Below are positions 45,187 through 56,471 of a stretch of 64,000 bases of DNA, piece by piece. This DNA comes from Cantharellus purpuraceus (lineage: Eukaryota; Basidiomycota; Agaricomycetes; Cantharellales; Hydnaceae): contig JALBUN010000045.1 of assembly GCA_025174535.1 (NCBI GenBank), positions 2,852,001-2,916,000 of the forward strand, given 5' to 3'. The first letter of the stretch is position 1; each line of letters begins with the position of its first letter. The notes beneath the pieces are model-generated. The model made no database searches. It worked only from the letters and a program-made list of their open reading frames with translations, and was not told the origin of the DNA. Made by a program: the position numbers and the translations under genes.

Positions 45187-46619
45187 TGTATGGGAACCAC
45201 CTTTTCCCTATCAAATTCCATTTATGCAGCACCAATGTGCTATTCTTTGCTTTTCCATTCCTAAATATCCGCATATATTTGATGCTTGTACCTGGAATGG
45301 ACTTATTCAAATATTCTCTATTTTTCCATATTTTTTCGGGAATATTCCATGCAGAACTCAGCTCAGAATCATTTATTTCTGCTGTGCTACAGTTGTGCAC
45401 CCATAGGCGCCCACAAACCTTCGCGCAGCCGGCTCTCCCCTTTTGGACCAGGCATTTGGCCTCAATTCAAGCTCAGATGTCTCTGATCAATAAATATTCT
45501 GTAACTTAACAACCACAGCCTCTCAGGGCACTATTTTCCGTGGAGATCATCACATGACATGTGGCTATCCATGGCTGTCCAAACCAGTGCAGAAAACAGG
45601 GTGGACACCCTTCTTTTTTGCCTGATCAGTGCCTAGCTCAGGGATCAGATCAGCTGATGGGTGATCAAATCAGGTGATTGCCTTGGAATATTCTACCCCT
45701 TTCCATAACATTCTAGCTGTTTCCTTCTATTATTAGATAGAACTTTCCAGAACCATTATTCAGCTCCTGATCAGTGTTAGTGCTGTGATCAGATCCTGTG
45801 ATTGGCTTGGAATATTCTACCCCTTTCTTCCACCTTCCACAACCTTCCAGTAGTTTCCATCTATTAATAGGTAGAATATTCCAGAACCATTAGTCAGCCC
45901 CTGTAAATACAATATATAAGGAGGCCATTCTGCCTCTGAAAGAATAACATATCATCATATTCTACCCATCTTCTGCACACCAGTGTGACTAGAGTGACAT
46001 ACAGTGTCATCCTCTATCTCAGTAACTGTTGATTACCAGTTCAAGGATCTTTTACAGTTGTGTAACTGTACTTGATTGCACTCGAAGTAGTGATATTCCT
46101 GCTTTGGGCGTGAGTGTAGTATCTGCCTCACGTGACTACGAATCTACAGGGTGAGATTGTCTGTCGATAGTCCTGCCATTAGTGCTCTTGTTTAAGTAAC
46201 TAGTGTGTACTGCCTTTGCAGAGCATTAGAAGCTTGAACTTGTGTGAAGCAGTTGCTAGACTACTTCACACATCGCTGTTACCCGCTTCAGAGTGCCACT
46301 GGTTGGACGGTTGGATTCATCCACCTACTTCCTTTAGCCTCTAAGTGCATTCCCCTCTTTTTGGAATATCTGGACCCCTAAGCGTCCGTGAACTCTAGAC
46401 TCTGGAAGTCTTATTCATTTCTTGCTGCTAAGAAACGTATTACCTTTCTGCGTATAGTCTGCATTGACCAATACAAAGGATTGTAACCAAAGTACAAACG
46501 TTAAATTGTTTCTGGAGTTGTGCTGCAGCAGGGTTTGATATTCTTCTCAGCTGTTCATTCACGGAATTGTGGTGATTTAGAGTTTGCCCTAACACCATAA
46601 TTTTGCGGGTTCCAAAACA
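45187..46619 (+). repeat. Family-2 solo LTR inserted in the gag/leader of element 1
   Basis: 1433 bp, TGTATGGGAACC to CCAAAACA, in the opposite orientation to element 2. It is flanked by the 5-bp duplication gcggg (45182-45186 and 46620-46624). The perfect duplication shows it is one insertion reduced to a solo LTR by recombination between its two ends. It differs from the element-2 LTRs at only a few sites (for example cgaag versus caagg near 46083). Confidence 0.95.
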
Positions 46620-46704
46620 GCGGGTACCTCAACGATTCGTGTGTGTTCGGAATTGGCGGTGGATCATGGCATTGGTAGGAGTGAGTATGGCAGTTCAAAT
46701 ATAC

Positions 46705-47233
46705 TGTTATGCACTAGGTCCGATTGGGGGTCAGAGATTGGATCGGAGGTTGGGTCGGAGGTTGGGTCGGAGTTGGAGTATGTCGTAGGGGTCGGAACGG
46801 ACTTGGCTTCAGCTTATGTGCTGTGCCCTCACTAATACCGGTGTCCGAGATTTCAGAGACGGAGGACGACTTTAGAGAGTTAGGATCAGACTTAGGAGCT
46901 AGGCGTGATTCGGTATTTGAACTGGGGAATGAAGTCCCCAGTCGGGCAACTTAAATACATATTTGAAATCTAATAATAATTACTCCAGTGATGGGTCTCC
47001 GAGGCCGACGGCCTTACGTGAGTATGTCTGAGTCCGATGGGGATGGATGTCCAGGTTCCTATGGTGATGCTGATGCATCAATCGGAACCGGAGGCGGATG
47101 GGCGGAATCGGCGGTGACAATCGGACAGGTAAATGGAGACATAGCGGTTTCCAAATGGAGTATAGATTTCATATGCACGGGGATCTGAGTGGATCGGATG
47201 GGGATCTGGGCGTTAATGAATATAGTCATAACA
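46705..47233 (-). repeat. 5' LTR of element 1
   Basis: 529 bp, TGTTATGCACTAGGTCC to CATAACA on the plus strand, followed by acatg (47234-47238). It retains more CpG sites than the partner LTR at 23834-24374. Between it and the solo LTR lie 85 bp of leader. Confidence 0.92.
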
Positions 47234-47238
47234 ACATG

Positions 47239-47386
47239 GGTATTAGTGAGGGTGCAGCATATAAGCTGAAGCCAAGTCCGTTCTGACCCCCATGATGCAC
47301 CCTGATCCCCACTCCAACTCCAACCGTTGACTCCAACCCAAGCTCCAACCCAAGCTCTGATCCCCAATTGGACCTAGTGCGTAACA
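47239..47386 (+). repeat. 5' LTR of element 0, right part
   Basis: Reverse complement of the first 150 bases or so of the element-1 LTR (ends GACCTAGTGCGTAACA). It completes the LTR begun at 23457, and the following leader (gtatatttgaactgcc) matches the leader of element 1. Confidence 0.85.
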
Positions 47387-47463
47387 GTATATTTGAACTG
47401 CCGAACTCACTCCTACCAATGCCATGATCCACTGCCAATTCTGAATGTGCATGAACTGTCAAG

Positions 47464-48290
47464 GTGCCTGCTCCCAGCATTGACACCATCCCCAAGGTTG
47501 TTGAAGAACTGATGGGCCACATAGAGACTGTCAATGAAGAGGATGATACTCCACCCTCCCTGAATCTGGTGCAAGCCATCTCCCTGCTCGCCAGCAGCAT
47601 CCATACCCCACAAGCTCCTAAGTCCCAGACCAAGGTCTGGAAACCCAACCCATTCAATGGCTCTGATCTGCGCAAGCTCCAACCATTCTTGATGCAATGC
47701 CAGTTGAATTTCCATGACCACCCTGACACATTCACATCTGATCAGGTGAAGGTCACCTTCACCATGTCCTATCTCAAGGGCACCACACTGGACTACTTCA
47801 AGCCAGTGCTCATGGATGACTCTGATGACCTAATATGGTCAGAGGACTACTCTGACTTCATCTCTGAACTCCAGACCAATTTTGGTCCTTACAACCCTAA
47901 GGCTGATGCCAAGAATGAACTTGATCAACTTCAGATGAAGGAAAATCACAAGATCGCAAAATACATTGTGAGTTTCCAGCAGCTAGCTCTGAAGGTCCAA
48001 TGGGGTGACACCGCACTCTGATGTCAATTTTATGTTGGCCTCCCATCCCACATCAAGGACGAGATATCACACGTCGGTAAGCCAAATACTCTGGTTAACC
48101 TTCACAAGCTTGCCCAATCCATCGATGCCCATTATTGGGAACATCAATCTGAGGTCTCCCATGAAAATTCAGCTAACAACAAATCAGACAAATCATCAGA
48201 CAAGACCCCAAAGTCCAACAAGGGGTCCGATAAGAAGACCACTACCAACTCTGGCCAGAAGTCAAACACTGGTAATGCTGCCGCTTCTGT
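47464..48290 (+). pseudogene. Partial gag of element 0
   Basis: Encodes the same Gag as element 1 (MPAPSIDTIPKVVEEL, then SYLKGTTLDYFKPVLMDDSD) on the plus strand, open to 48021. A TGA at 48019-48021 lies at the same place as in element 1, followed by recognisable sequence (VGLPSHIKDEISHVGKP) to about 48290. Zinc knuckle and pol are missing. Nearly every CpG of the element-1 copy is TpG or CpA here. Confidence 0.85.
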
Positions 48291-48348
48291 TCTCATGCTC
48301 AAGTCACCCCTCAAAGCTCCAAATAATCGTCTAGAGCTTCTAGGTCCT

Positions 48349-49772
48349 TGTTTTGGAACTCACAAAATTATGGTGTTAGGACAAACTCTAAATCACCACA
48401 ATTCTGTGAATGAACAACTGAGAAGAATATCAAACCCTGCTGCAGCACAACTCCAGAAATGATTTAAGGTTTGTACTTTGGTTACAATCCTTTGTATTGG
48501 TCAATGCAGACTATATGCAGAAAAGTAATACATTTCTTAGCAGCAAGAAATGAATAAGACTTCCAGAGTCTAGAGTTCATGGATGCTTAGGGGTCCAGAC
48601 ATTCCAAAAAGAGGGGAATGCACTTAGAGGCTAAAGGAAGTAGGTGGATGAATCCAACCGTCCAACCAGTGGCACTCTGAAGCGGGTAACAGCAATGTGT
48701 GAAGTAGTCTAGCAACTGCTTCACATGAGTTCAAGCTTCTAATGCTCTGCAAAGGCAGTACACACTAGTAACTTAAACAAGAGCAGTAATGGCAGGACTA
48801 TTGACAGACAATCTCACCCTGTAGATTCATAGTCATGTGAGGCAGATATTACACTCACGCCCAAAGCAGGAACATGACGACTTTGAGTGCAATCAAGTAC
48901 AGTTATACAACTGTAAAAGATCCTTGAACTGGTAATCAACAGTTACTGAGATAGAGGATGACACTGTATGTCACTCTAGTCACACTGGTGTGCAGAAGAT
49001 GGGTAGGATATGTTACTATTTCAGAGGCAGAATGACCTCCTTATATATTGTATTTACAGGGGCTGAATAATGCTTCTGGAATATTCTACCTATTAATAGA
49101 TGGAAACTACTGGAAGGTTGTGGAAGGTGGAAGAAAGGGATAGAATATTCCAAGCCAATCACAGGTTCTGATGACTGCATCAACACTGATCAGGAGCTGA
49201 ATAATGGTTCTGGAAAGTTCTATCTAATAATAGAAGGAAACAGCTAGAATGTTATGGAAAGGGGTAGAATATTCCAAGGCAATCACCTGATTTGATCACC
49301 CATCACCTGATCTGATCCCTGAATTAGGCACTGATCAGGCAAAAAGAAGGGTGTCCACCCTGTTTTCTGCACTGGTTTGGACAGCCATGGATAGCCAGAT
49401 CTCAGGTGATGATCTCCATGGAAAATTGTGCCCTGAGAGGCTGTGGTTGTCAAGTTAGAGAATATTTATTGATCAGAGATATCTGAGCTTGAATTCAGGC
49501 CAAATGCCTGGTCCAAAGGTGGAGAGCCAGCTGTGTGAAGGATTGTGGGTGCCTATGGGTGCACAACTGTAGCACAGCAGAAATAAATGATTCTGGGCTG
49601 AGTTCTGCATGGAATATTCCTGGAAAAATATGGAAAATTAGAGAATATTTGAATAAGTCCATTCCAGGTACAAGCACCATGTATATGCTGATATTTAGGA
49701 ATGGAAAAGCAAAGTTTAGCACATTGGTGCTGCATAAATAGGATTTGATAGGGAAAAGGTGGTTCCCATACA
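48349..49772 (-). repeat. Old, CpG-depleted family-2 LTR without target duplication
   Basis: 1424 bp, same orientation as element 2 (plus strand TGTTTTGGAACTCACAAAAT to GGTTCCCATACA). Flanking pentamers are gtcct and agccc, not a duplication. Compared with 29707-31137, CpG sites have become TpG or CpA throughout (for example tacgtttc to tacatttc, cacggacgct to catggatgct). It marks the right edge of the transposon nest. Confidence 0.9.
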
Positions 49773-49989
49773 AGCCCAGAGATTGGACGTGGATGTAACA
49801 GAATGATCTGAAGAAGTATGCAGGCCACATGCACATTCCATAAGAGGTTCATTTCCACATTGCATGAACCCCTAAGGCAAGAAGTCCTTAAGAAGTGCTT
49901 CAATGCTGAACTTAGCAATCTCAAGCAGCCCAGTTGTAATGAGTCATATTCATAACATACTAACTGGAGTGCTCCTGTAAATTTTAACA
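49773..49989. other. Unassigned 217 bp between the old LTR and the duplicated gene fragment
   Basis: Unrelated by eye to element 0 or to the seven-TM genes. Translations show only short fragments with stops (one reads NDLKKYAGHMHI), perhaps a remnant of another element. Confidence 0.35.
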
Positions 49990-50590
49990 TATATAAAATG
50001 CAATGAGCGTGTACAGCAGGTTATTTGTAGCTGTGAGTTCGGTGGCCTCCTGAGCCCCTGTCAATGTCAGAGATCTAATTAAATGCTCTCAAGATGCAAG
50101 CTATGATTTCAAATGTAAATCCCAATCTCCCTATATATATACCCCTCACAGTAGCAATTCTTCACTCCATTGCACCATTGTTACATCGAGCACATCGTCA
50201 ATAACCCATGCCCTTGAGTGATGCAGGTGAAGAAGCGGTGCGAAGCAGATGAGCGCTTTTAGACATATCAAAATTCTATCTCAATTGTGTAAAGACAGGA
50301 TGGAAGGCCCAATGGCCTGGGCGCAGCTAGCTGATAGGACAACCATCAAAAAGGTAAGAGGGGATAATATGAAGTGGCAAAGATGAAGTCCACTTTTATT
50401 CAGGTTCTTGCTGTTTGATCTTTTTCCGTCGCCAGGTAGCAATCCCGTGTTACAAACGCTACCATCAAAACCATCGCAGACTCGGACCGGTCATACAAGA
50501 ATGACCTCGCTGCAAGAATCTCAGTCTTCCCACGATTCATGTACGTTGCTGCGGCTGTTTAACCTAACATCCAACACGGATAACTCACAA
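49990..50590 (-). pseudogene. Duplicated fragment of copy A (A') of the seven-TM family
   Basis: 49990-50060 and 50288-50590 match about 20935-21000 and 21003-21325 closely (shared gcaatgagcgtgtacagcag and aagtccacttttattcaggt). The two parts are separated by a 227-bp block absent from copy A. No intact frame. It sits left of copy C as copy A sits left of copy B. Confidence 0.75.
50061..50287. mobile_element. 227-bp insertion in fragment A'
   Basis: This block is absent at the homologous site in copy A (near 21002). A dinucleotide TG flanks it on both sides. Its ends show only a weak inverted similarity (caat..gagat at both termini). It contains a tatatatata tract near 50137. It could be a small nonautonomous element; the class is not determined. 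Confidence 0.35.
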
Positions 50591-50776
50591 GTTGATGATT
50601 TTTCCGAGGTACAACATAGGATCAGGCCATGAAATCAGTCAATACATCATATCTCAAGATGGAAACTTTTTTCACTCCCCACCATGCACGACACGTACCC
50701 TCTGCCCTCTTGTACACCATCCATCACCATTGGACCCAACGGTAAATAGGAAATTGACTGATCAGCAAGAAACAAG

Positions 50777-52128
50777 TCAAGCATTCCCAGTCGCCGGCAC
50801 CTGTGTAGCAGGTTCCTGGGACTTCTCAACAACAGGAGGACTTCCCCCCGCCATGCCATGTTCAGGCAACGTAGGCGACAGTTGCTGCTGCGCATACTGC
50901 TGTTGGCCAGGCTGCTGGTTTGGATAGTACCCACCAGCACCCTGTTGTGGTAAAGGATACGTCTGGTACGGCACGTTTGATGGGGCATATCCCTGTTGCT
51001 GCTGCTGTGGCGGCATCCCAGGATATCCACCACCGTACTGCTGAAAACCTGACTCTTCTGGACCGTTCCATAGTCGAATGGATAGGAAGAAATAGCACAG
51101 GATGCTGACGACGATGAAGTAGAATATGCCCGTTATGAAGGAGGTCGCAAAGTCCAATGCATTTAGATTTAGATTGAGGGTCGTGGTGGGAAGGGTGCCA
51201 ACAGAAAAGATGATCACAAGTATCATGCGGGATATGGCACAGACCAACAGCAAGGGTGCAATTGCGAACAACGTCACGTTAATAATCTACGACGACGTAC
51301 ATCACTAAAATTCGCAATTGCACGCAGGGATTGAATGTGATTACATACCGTATCTGATCTTGCCTTCTTCCGCGCCACGACAGCCATCGGAATGAGAAGT
51401 ATGGTCGCCACTAAATAAAATGCTATGAATGCGTGCAGAAGGTTATTTGCAACCTTAACCCTGGCCTCCGCGTATGTGATGGACACGGTGACAAAGTCAG
51501 AAAGACCCCGATCCGCAGCTGCCAGGACAACGAGCAAAAAAGCAAGAAAGTATTGTATGATCATGAAGGGCAAAAGAGGCAGTCCACTTTTATTCTCCTC
51601 GCCTGACCCTTTTCTGTCGTACGTCAGGTAGCGATCTCGTATCACAAATGCAACCATCAGAAAAATCGCGGGCTCGGACCAGTCGGCGAATAATGTCCAA
51701 GCTGCAGAATCGAACAGTCATGCATACAAAAACATGGTCCTCCAAAAGCATGAGTCCCTACCTGTTCTGATGTTCTCATTTTCTTTGAACGGGACAACCA
51801 GGTCTCCAAAACCATCAGTAAGAAACGAAACCACGGGGACGACAACATTTAGCACATAAGCGATGAACAAAACCAACAAAGCAACGATGGCAGCTATGCC
51901 AGGTGCAATGTGTTGGGATCGAACGCGGAAGGTGAATGAGATGGCGATGGCAAGCTGAATGAGTGTAGCAACAGCAAAGAACGCGCTGAATCCAATATTA
52001 GCGTCCTCGATTGGGGGGGCATTGAAGATCGGGGTGATTCCAATACTGTCACCAAAACCTTGAGCTGCTGTTCTGCGTGCCAATACAGACAACAATGACG
52101 CGGCGAGAAGATGCATGGCAAATAACAT
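50777..52128 (-). CDS. Seven-transmembrane protein with Gln/Pro-rich tail (copy C, intact)
   Basis: Close paralogue of copy B with the same three-exon layout: 51762-52128, 51349-51701, 50777-51286 in coding order; 1230 nt, 409 residues. Signal-like start MLFAMHLLAASLLSVLARRT, seven hydrophobic segments in the same order, then the Q/P/G/Y tail. The tail is about 20 residues shorter: a VYQPQPVAQFPGQWG segment of copy B is missing after GGGYP, and Q-runs are shorter. All introns keep the frame and GT..AG ends. Function unknown. Retention of two open copies suggests a maintained role. Confidence 0.8.
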
Positions 52129-53438
52129 GGTGGTAGGAGACGCAGGAGGCCCTCCTGGCACGAGAAGTACGAGCTAAACATGAGCCATAACGTTCTTCTT
52201 GAGAAGAAGCCTACAGTGCCAGTTAACCATAAGGAGCCAAAGGAGACGTCTGTGAATACGCAATGAATTACCACCAATTCAAACTCCGACTAGACCTAAT
52301 GTGTACCGCTTTGCTTGGCTCGTCAATTATGTGGGTTGAGACCGCTTCTCTGTTCAATGTATAATATAGCTGTCAATCAGTCCGATGTCAGCTAAGCAAC
52401 GGCTCCTACGAGTGTATGGATACATACATATGATGTCCGGTTATTCTTTTCCTTACAGCTATCGTCAATCCCAAATGTCGCTCAGAGACAACGAGCAGTG
52501 AATGGACATGCGTTTGACACAGCTTCCACTTCGACTCCAAGACAAACATGCGCCACATCACACATATCGCCGCAACCATTACAAGGCATCAAGAGGTTCG
52601 AAGTTCCTGACCTCCCTTACATGTTCGTCATCCAAATCTTCTAATCTCATCAAGAGGTTGATCAATCCTTCATAGCAATGTCCGTTCTCCAACATGAAGG
52701 GTCTCTTCCGAAGTGTCGCGATGCAAAATGCTGCAATGCACTAAGGTGGCATGCTGCACATCCACGAACTGTTTATCGTCATCCTCATTCATCGTACACC
52801 ATGAATGGCCACCGCTGGTTGGAAAACTATGATGCAACACCAGTGCATTTGGTCTGAGGATATCATCATGAAGCCACCTAGTGCATCATTCTCTCTCTTC
52901 CGTGTCCCTCTTGAAGAAACGGTCGATTCCGAGCCAACCATAGCTTTAAATCGATGTTGTCGAAGCGAAGCCTGATAATTACCAACGATTCAAACTTGTC
53001 AAACGCTCGCTTCAGCGAATTTTGTTCCTTGCAATAGATGTGGCTCACCGCATAATTTAGATGGCCAGCACTTCTCTCCTTACCTCATGAATGCACTACA
53101 CAAGGCTGCATGTCCTCTTCACAATGAAAAAAAAGCTTCCTTCACACGTTGAATTCCACAATCTTGATAGACGAGAATGCAAATTTTCCCTCGATGCATT
53201 TACACTACGGATGTTCCTTCGATTACCAACCGACACATATAACCCACGAGCCCGTAACTATTCCGAGGTACATTATAATCATATCGAAGATCATGCCATG
53301 AAATCAGTCGTGTTCACAATGTCTCATGGAGAACGACGACCTTACTCCCGTATAACACTCCCTCCCTCCCTTGCGCATCATCCCTCGCCGTGGATCCAAC
53401 CAACCATAAATACGAACTGATCAGCAGACCTAAAGAAA
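52129..53438. repeat. Spacer between copies C and D
   Basis: No coding exon seen. 52300-52760 matches the spacer upstream of copy B (22900-23456), and about 52970-53440 resembles the left flank of copy A (19870-20250). The spacer keeps the sequence past the point where element 0 inserted on the other side. Confidence 0.55.
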
Positions 53439-54847
53439 TCAAGCCCTACCCGCCGGTGCGTGGGTAGCAGATTCATGGAACGACTCAACAACAACAGGAC
53501 TTCCTCCCACCATGCTGTATCCAGGCGATACAGGTGACTGTGATTGCTGCTGCTGCAGTTGCGCATACTGCTGCTGACCAGGCTGCTGGTTCGGATAGTA
53601 TCCACCAGCACCCTGCTGTGGCAGAGGGTACGGCATATTCGTATATCCCTGCTGCTGCTGCTGTGGCGGCATCCCAGGATATCCCCACTGACCTAGGGAC
53701 TTCGCCACGGGCTGAGGCTGCTGCTGATTTCCCTGATATCCATTGCTGCCGTACGGCTGAAAACCCGACTCTCCCGGTACATCCCACAGTTGTATGAACA
53801 GGAAGAAATAGCACAGGATACTGATGGCGACAAAGTAAGGTATTCCCTCTACGAAGGTGTCCGCAAAGTCGAATGCAGCTGGGTTGAAACTTGTGATCAC
53901 GGTGGAAGGGGCGGCGACAATCACCAGTATCATTCGGGATATAGCGCGGGCCAGTAGGAGAGGTATGACAGCGAACAATGTCATGTTAATGATCTGTGAT
54001 GACAATGTACACTGTTTCATAGCCGCACGCAGGGATTGAATGATCTTACATACCGTATCCGATCCCGTCTTCTTCCTCGCCATAATGGCCATCGGAATGA
54101 GAAAAATAGTCGCCACCAAATAAAACGCAATGAATGCGTACAGGAGGTTATTCGAAGCTTTGAACTCGGCATCAATCTCTGTGAAGGACAAGTTGTTCGG
54201 TGAGTTGATAGCCTGGGCCAACCCCACACTCGAAGCTGACAGGACAACCATTAAAAAGGCGAGAAAGTACGATATGCTCATGAAAGTTAAAAGAGGAAAT
54301 CCGCTTTGATTCTCTCCCTTTCGTCCTTTTATGTCATACGCCAGGTAGCGATCCCGTATCACAAACGCAGTCATTAGAAACATTGCGGGCTCGGACTAGT
54401 CGGCAAAGAATGCTTCAGCTGGAAAAAATACGACAAGGTTGAAAGATGACAACACGGCCCGTAAGTGCAAGATCCCACCTGAACCGATGTTCACATCTTG
54501 TTGGTACGAGATAACTAAGTTTCCAAAACCGTCGGTGATAAACGAAACCACAGTGAGAGACACAAGTAGCACATAGTGGATGAGCAGAAGCAACAAAGTA
54601 AGGATGGCAGCCACGCCGGGTGCGATGTGTTGGGATCGAACTCGGAAGGTGAATGAGATGGCGATGACGAGCTGAATGAGTGTAGCAACAGCGAGGAATG
54701 CGCCGGTTCCAAGGTTGACGTCCTCGAGCGGGGTGCGTCAAAAATCGGGGTGGCTCCAACACCACCAAAACCCTGAGCTGCCGTTCTTCGTGCCAACAGA
54801 AACAACAACGACACCACGACGGGCGGTAGATGCATGGTGAGGAACAT
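53439..54847 (-). pseudogene. Seven-TM family copy D, disabled
   Basis: A third near full-length relative. The second and third exons are open from 54383 to 53439 (membrane segments 4-7 and a tail with QGNQQQPQPVAKSLGQWGYP). Two lesions disable it: in exon 1 near 54735 one base is missing relative to copies B and C, so the frame shifts after FDAP; and at 54394-54396 the conserved Trp codon before SEPAMF is TAG. The start would be at 54847 (MFLTMHLPP). A shorter product from the ATG at 54383 cannot be excluded but would lack the signal peptide and first three membrane segments. Confidence 0.75.
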
Positions 54848-56471
54848 GGTGGCAGGAGACACAGGAACAGACACTATTATACCTAGAGAAGCAAACCTCA
54901 CCTAACATATTTGATCTGTGCCCAGCCCAAAGCGGCATGCAAACTCACGTTCAGCCTGTAAGTTCAAGAATCAGCACCCAAAGTCGGAGTATCAATTATA
55001 ATCAGGCACGAGGCGGTGTTGTTAATCGCGCCGCTACAGCTGGCATCTGGCACCCACCCTCATACTTACAAGAAGAGTGTTATGGCTCGTATTTCTCATG
55101 ATAGGGCACCTCCGTGTGGACTTCACAGCCCGCATCTGGCTCGCACTGATATCACTGCTCGCACTGCTCTTGAGAAGCAGAGAGCAGCTGTGATACATGT
55201 CCGAATCGTGCATGGGGCTGTATCTTAACTACAGCATGGAGAACCAGTATATATTTGGACATACGTTGGTTCCGACATGTGATCTTGACGTGCTTGACAT
55301 TGCTTTTCAATTTAGTAAATAATTGGCATCTGAAAGGATCCGTCATTGCTACCCAACACAATGCAGCAAGCGCGATCTCGCAAGCAGTTTCAATCTAGGC
55401 AACATAATTGTCGACTTCCCTTTACCCCGATTCCCTACACCCGCTGTTATTCAGGCACATCATCTCGGCATATCTAGTCCTCTACGGACGGATCCAATCC
55501 CCTGTCTCTTCACCCAACTCAACTGCCATCACGAGTCACGAGGATACAATGTGGCTCGATGTACAATGGGTAATCCTACCTATAGCCTCCAGTGGTACAC
55601 ATTCTGTGTCAATGACTAGGGCGCAACAGATTGTTTTCAGCAGATGGACTGGTCATGATCATGAAACTCGAAGACAAGGGGAGGCGAGGCAGTCCGAGCC
55701 CCTTGTCTTTCATCTCGATATCCTCCCATAACCATCATGGCGAGGTGACGGTTCGAACTTCACGTCCCGTCATAATCACAATCATCAGGATCAACGGCAA
55801 GTCAACTTACTTCCGGAACATATTGCGAGTTGTTTCACAGCTAATCTTCTGTTCCAATAATACAACAATACTACCTGACATATCCACTGTACATTAAGAT
55901 GCATATTTCTGTTGGCTATAGGTTGCAATCGAGTATAAAACCCTGCCATAGTAGATCCACGTAGCCTCAGAGTTAAATTTAATACCCCCATAACAATTGT
56001 CGCCGTCGACATCGAATCATCGTTGATCTCGGATCACTCGACATCATTACTGCAAACGCATTGTTCTTGCTTCCACTGAGAAACATACAACACATTATTC
56101 GATACACAACGTGTGCCACGACCGTCAGCACTATTACTACTACTCACAGAAACACAGAGAGGTTGAAGCTCTTGACATCCCCGACACATTTTCCCCTGCA
56201 CCCACACAAAACTCTTACCATGAAGTTGAACTCGTCTTTTCAAATGTCCCTCCCCCAACCTGAAAAAGTCTCCTCCGAAGTGTTCCCACGTAAAAATACC
56301 GACGAATACTGCAATACGCATAATGTACGCGAACCGCTGCAGCAGCATAATGGGCGGTTGAACGGCCCTTTGCAGCAACACTCGCGAACGATATACCATA
56401 ATACTCATTCATCGTACACTCGGAAAGACCACCGGTTGACGATGGGTCCTTCTTCAATATATTGTAGGAAA
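54848..56471. other. Intergenic region between copy D and EMG1
   Basis: Open frames here overlap on both strands and show no domain. Part of it (about 56225-56445) is distantly similar to the spacers right of copies B and C (shared cattcatcgtacac), which puts the edge of the old array directly next to the EMG1 stop. Confidence 0.45.

Larger units (their letters stand above)
23834..47233 (-). mobile_element. Ty3/Gypsy element 1 (family 1, chromodomain type), decayed, with nested insertions
   Basis: LTRs at 23834-24374 and 46705-47233 both start TGTTATG and end CATAACA. The flanks acgtg (23829-23833) and acatg (47234-47238) form a 5-bp target duplication differing by one CpG transition. In coding order on the minus strand: 5' LTR, leader, gag with zinc knuckle, protease, reverse transcriptase, RNase H, integrase and chromodomain, then a plus-strand ORF before the 3' LTR. 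It is interrupted by a solo LTR (45187-46619) and by about 13.6 kb between integrase and RNase H. Pol contains several stops at positions where arginine is expected, so it is not autonomous. Confidence 0.9.
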
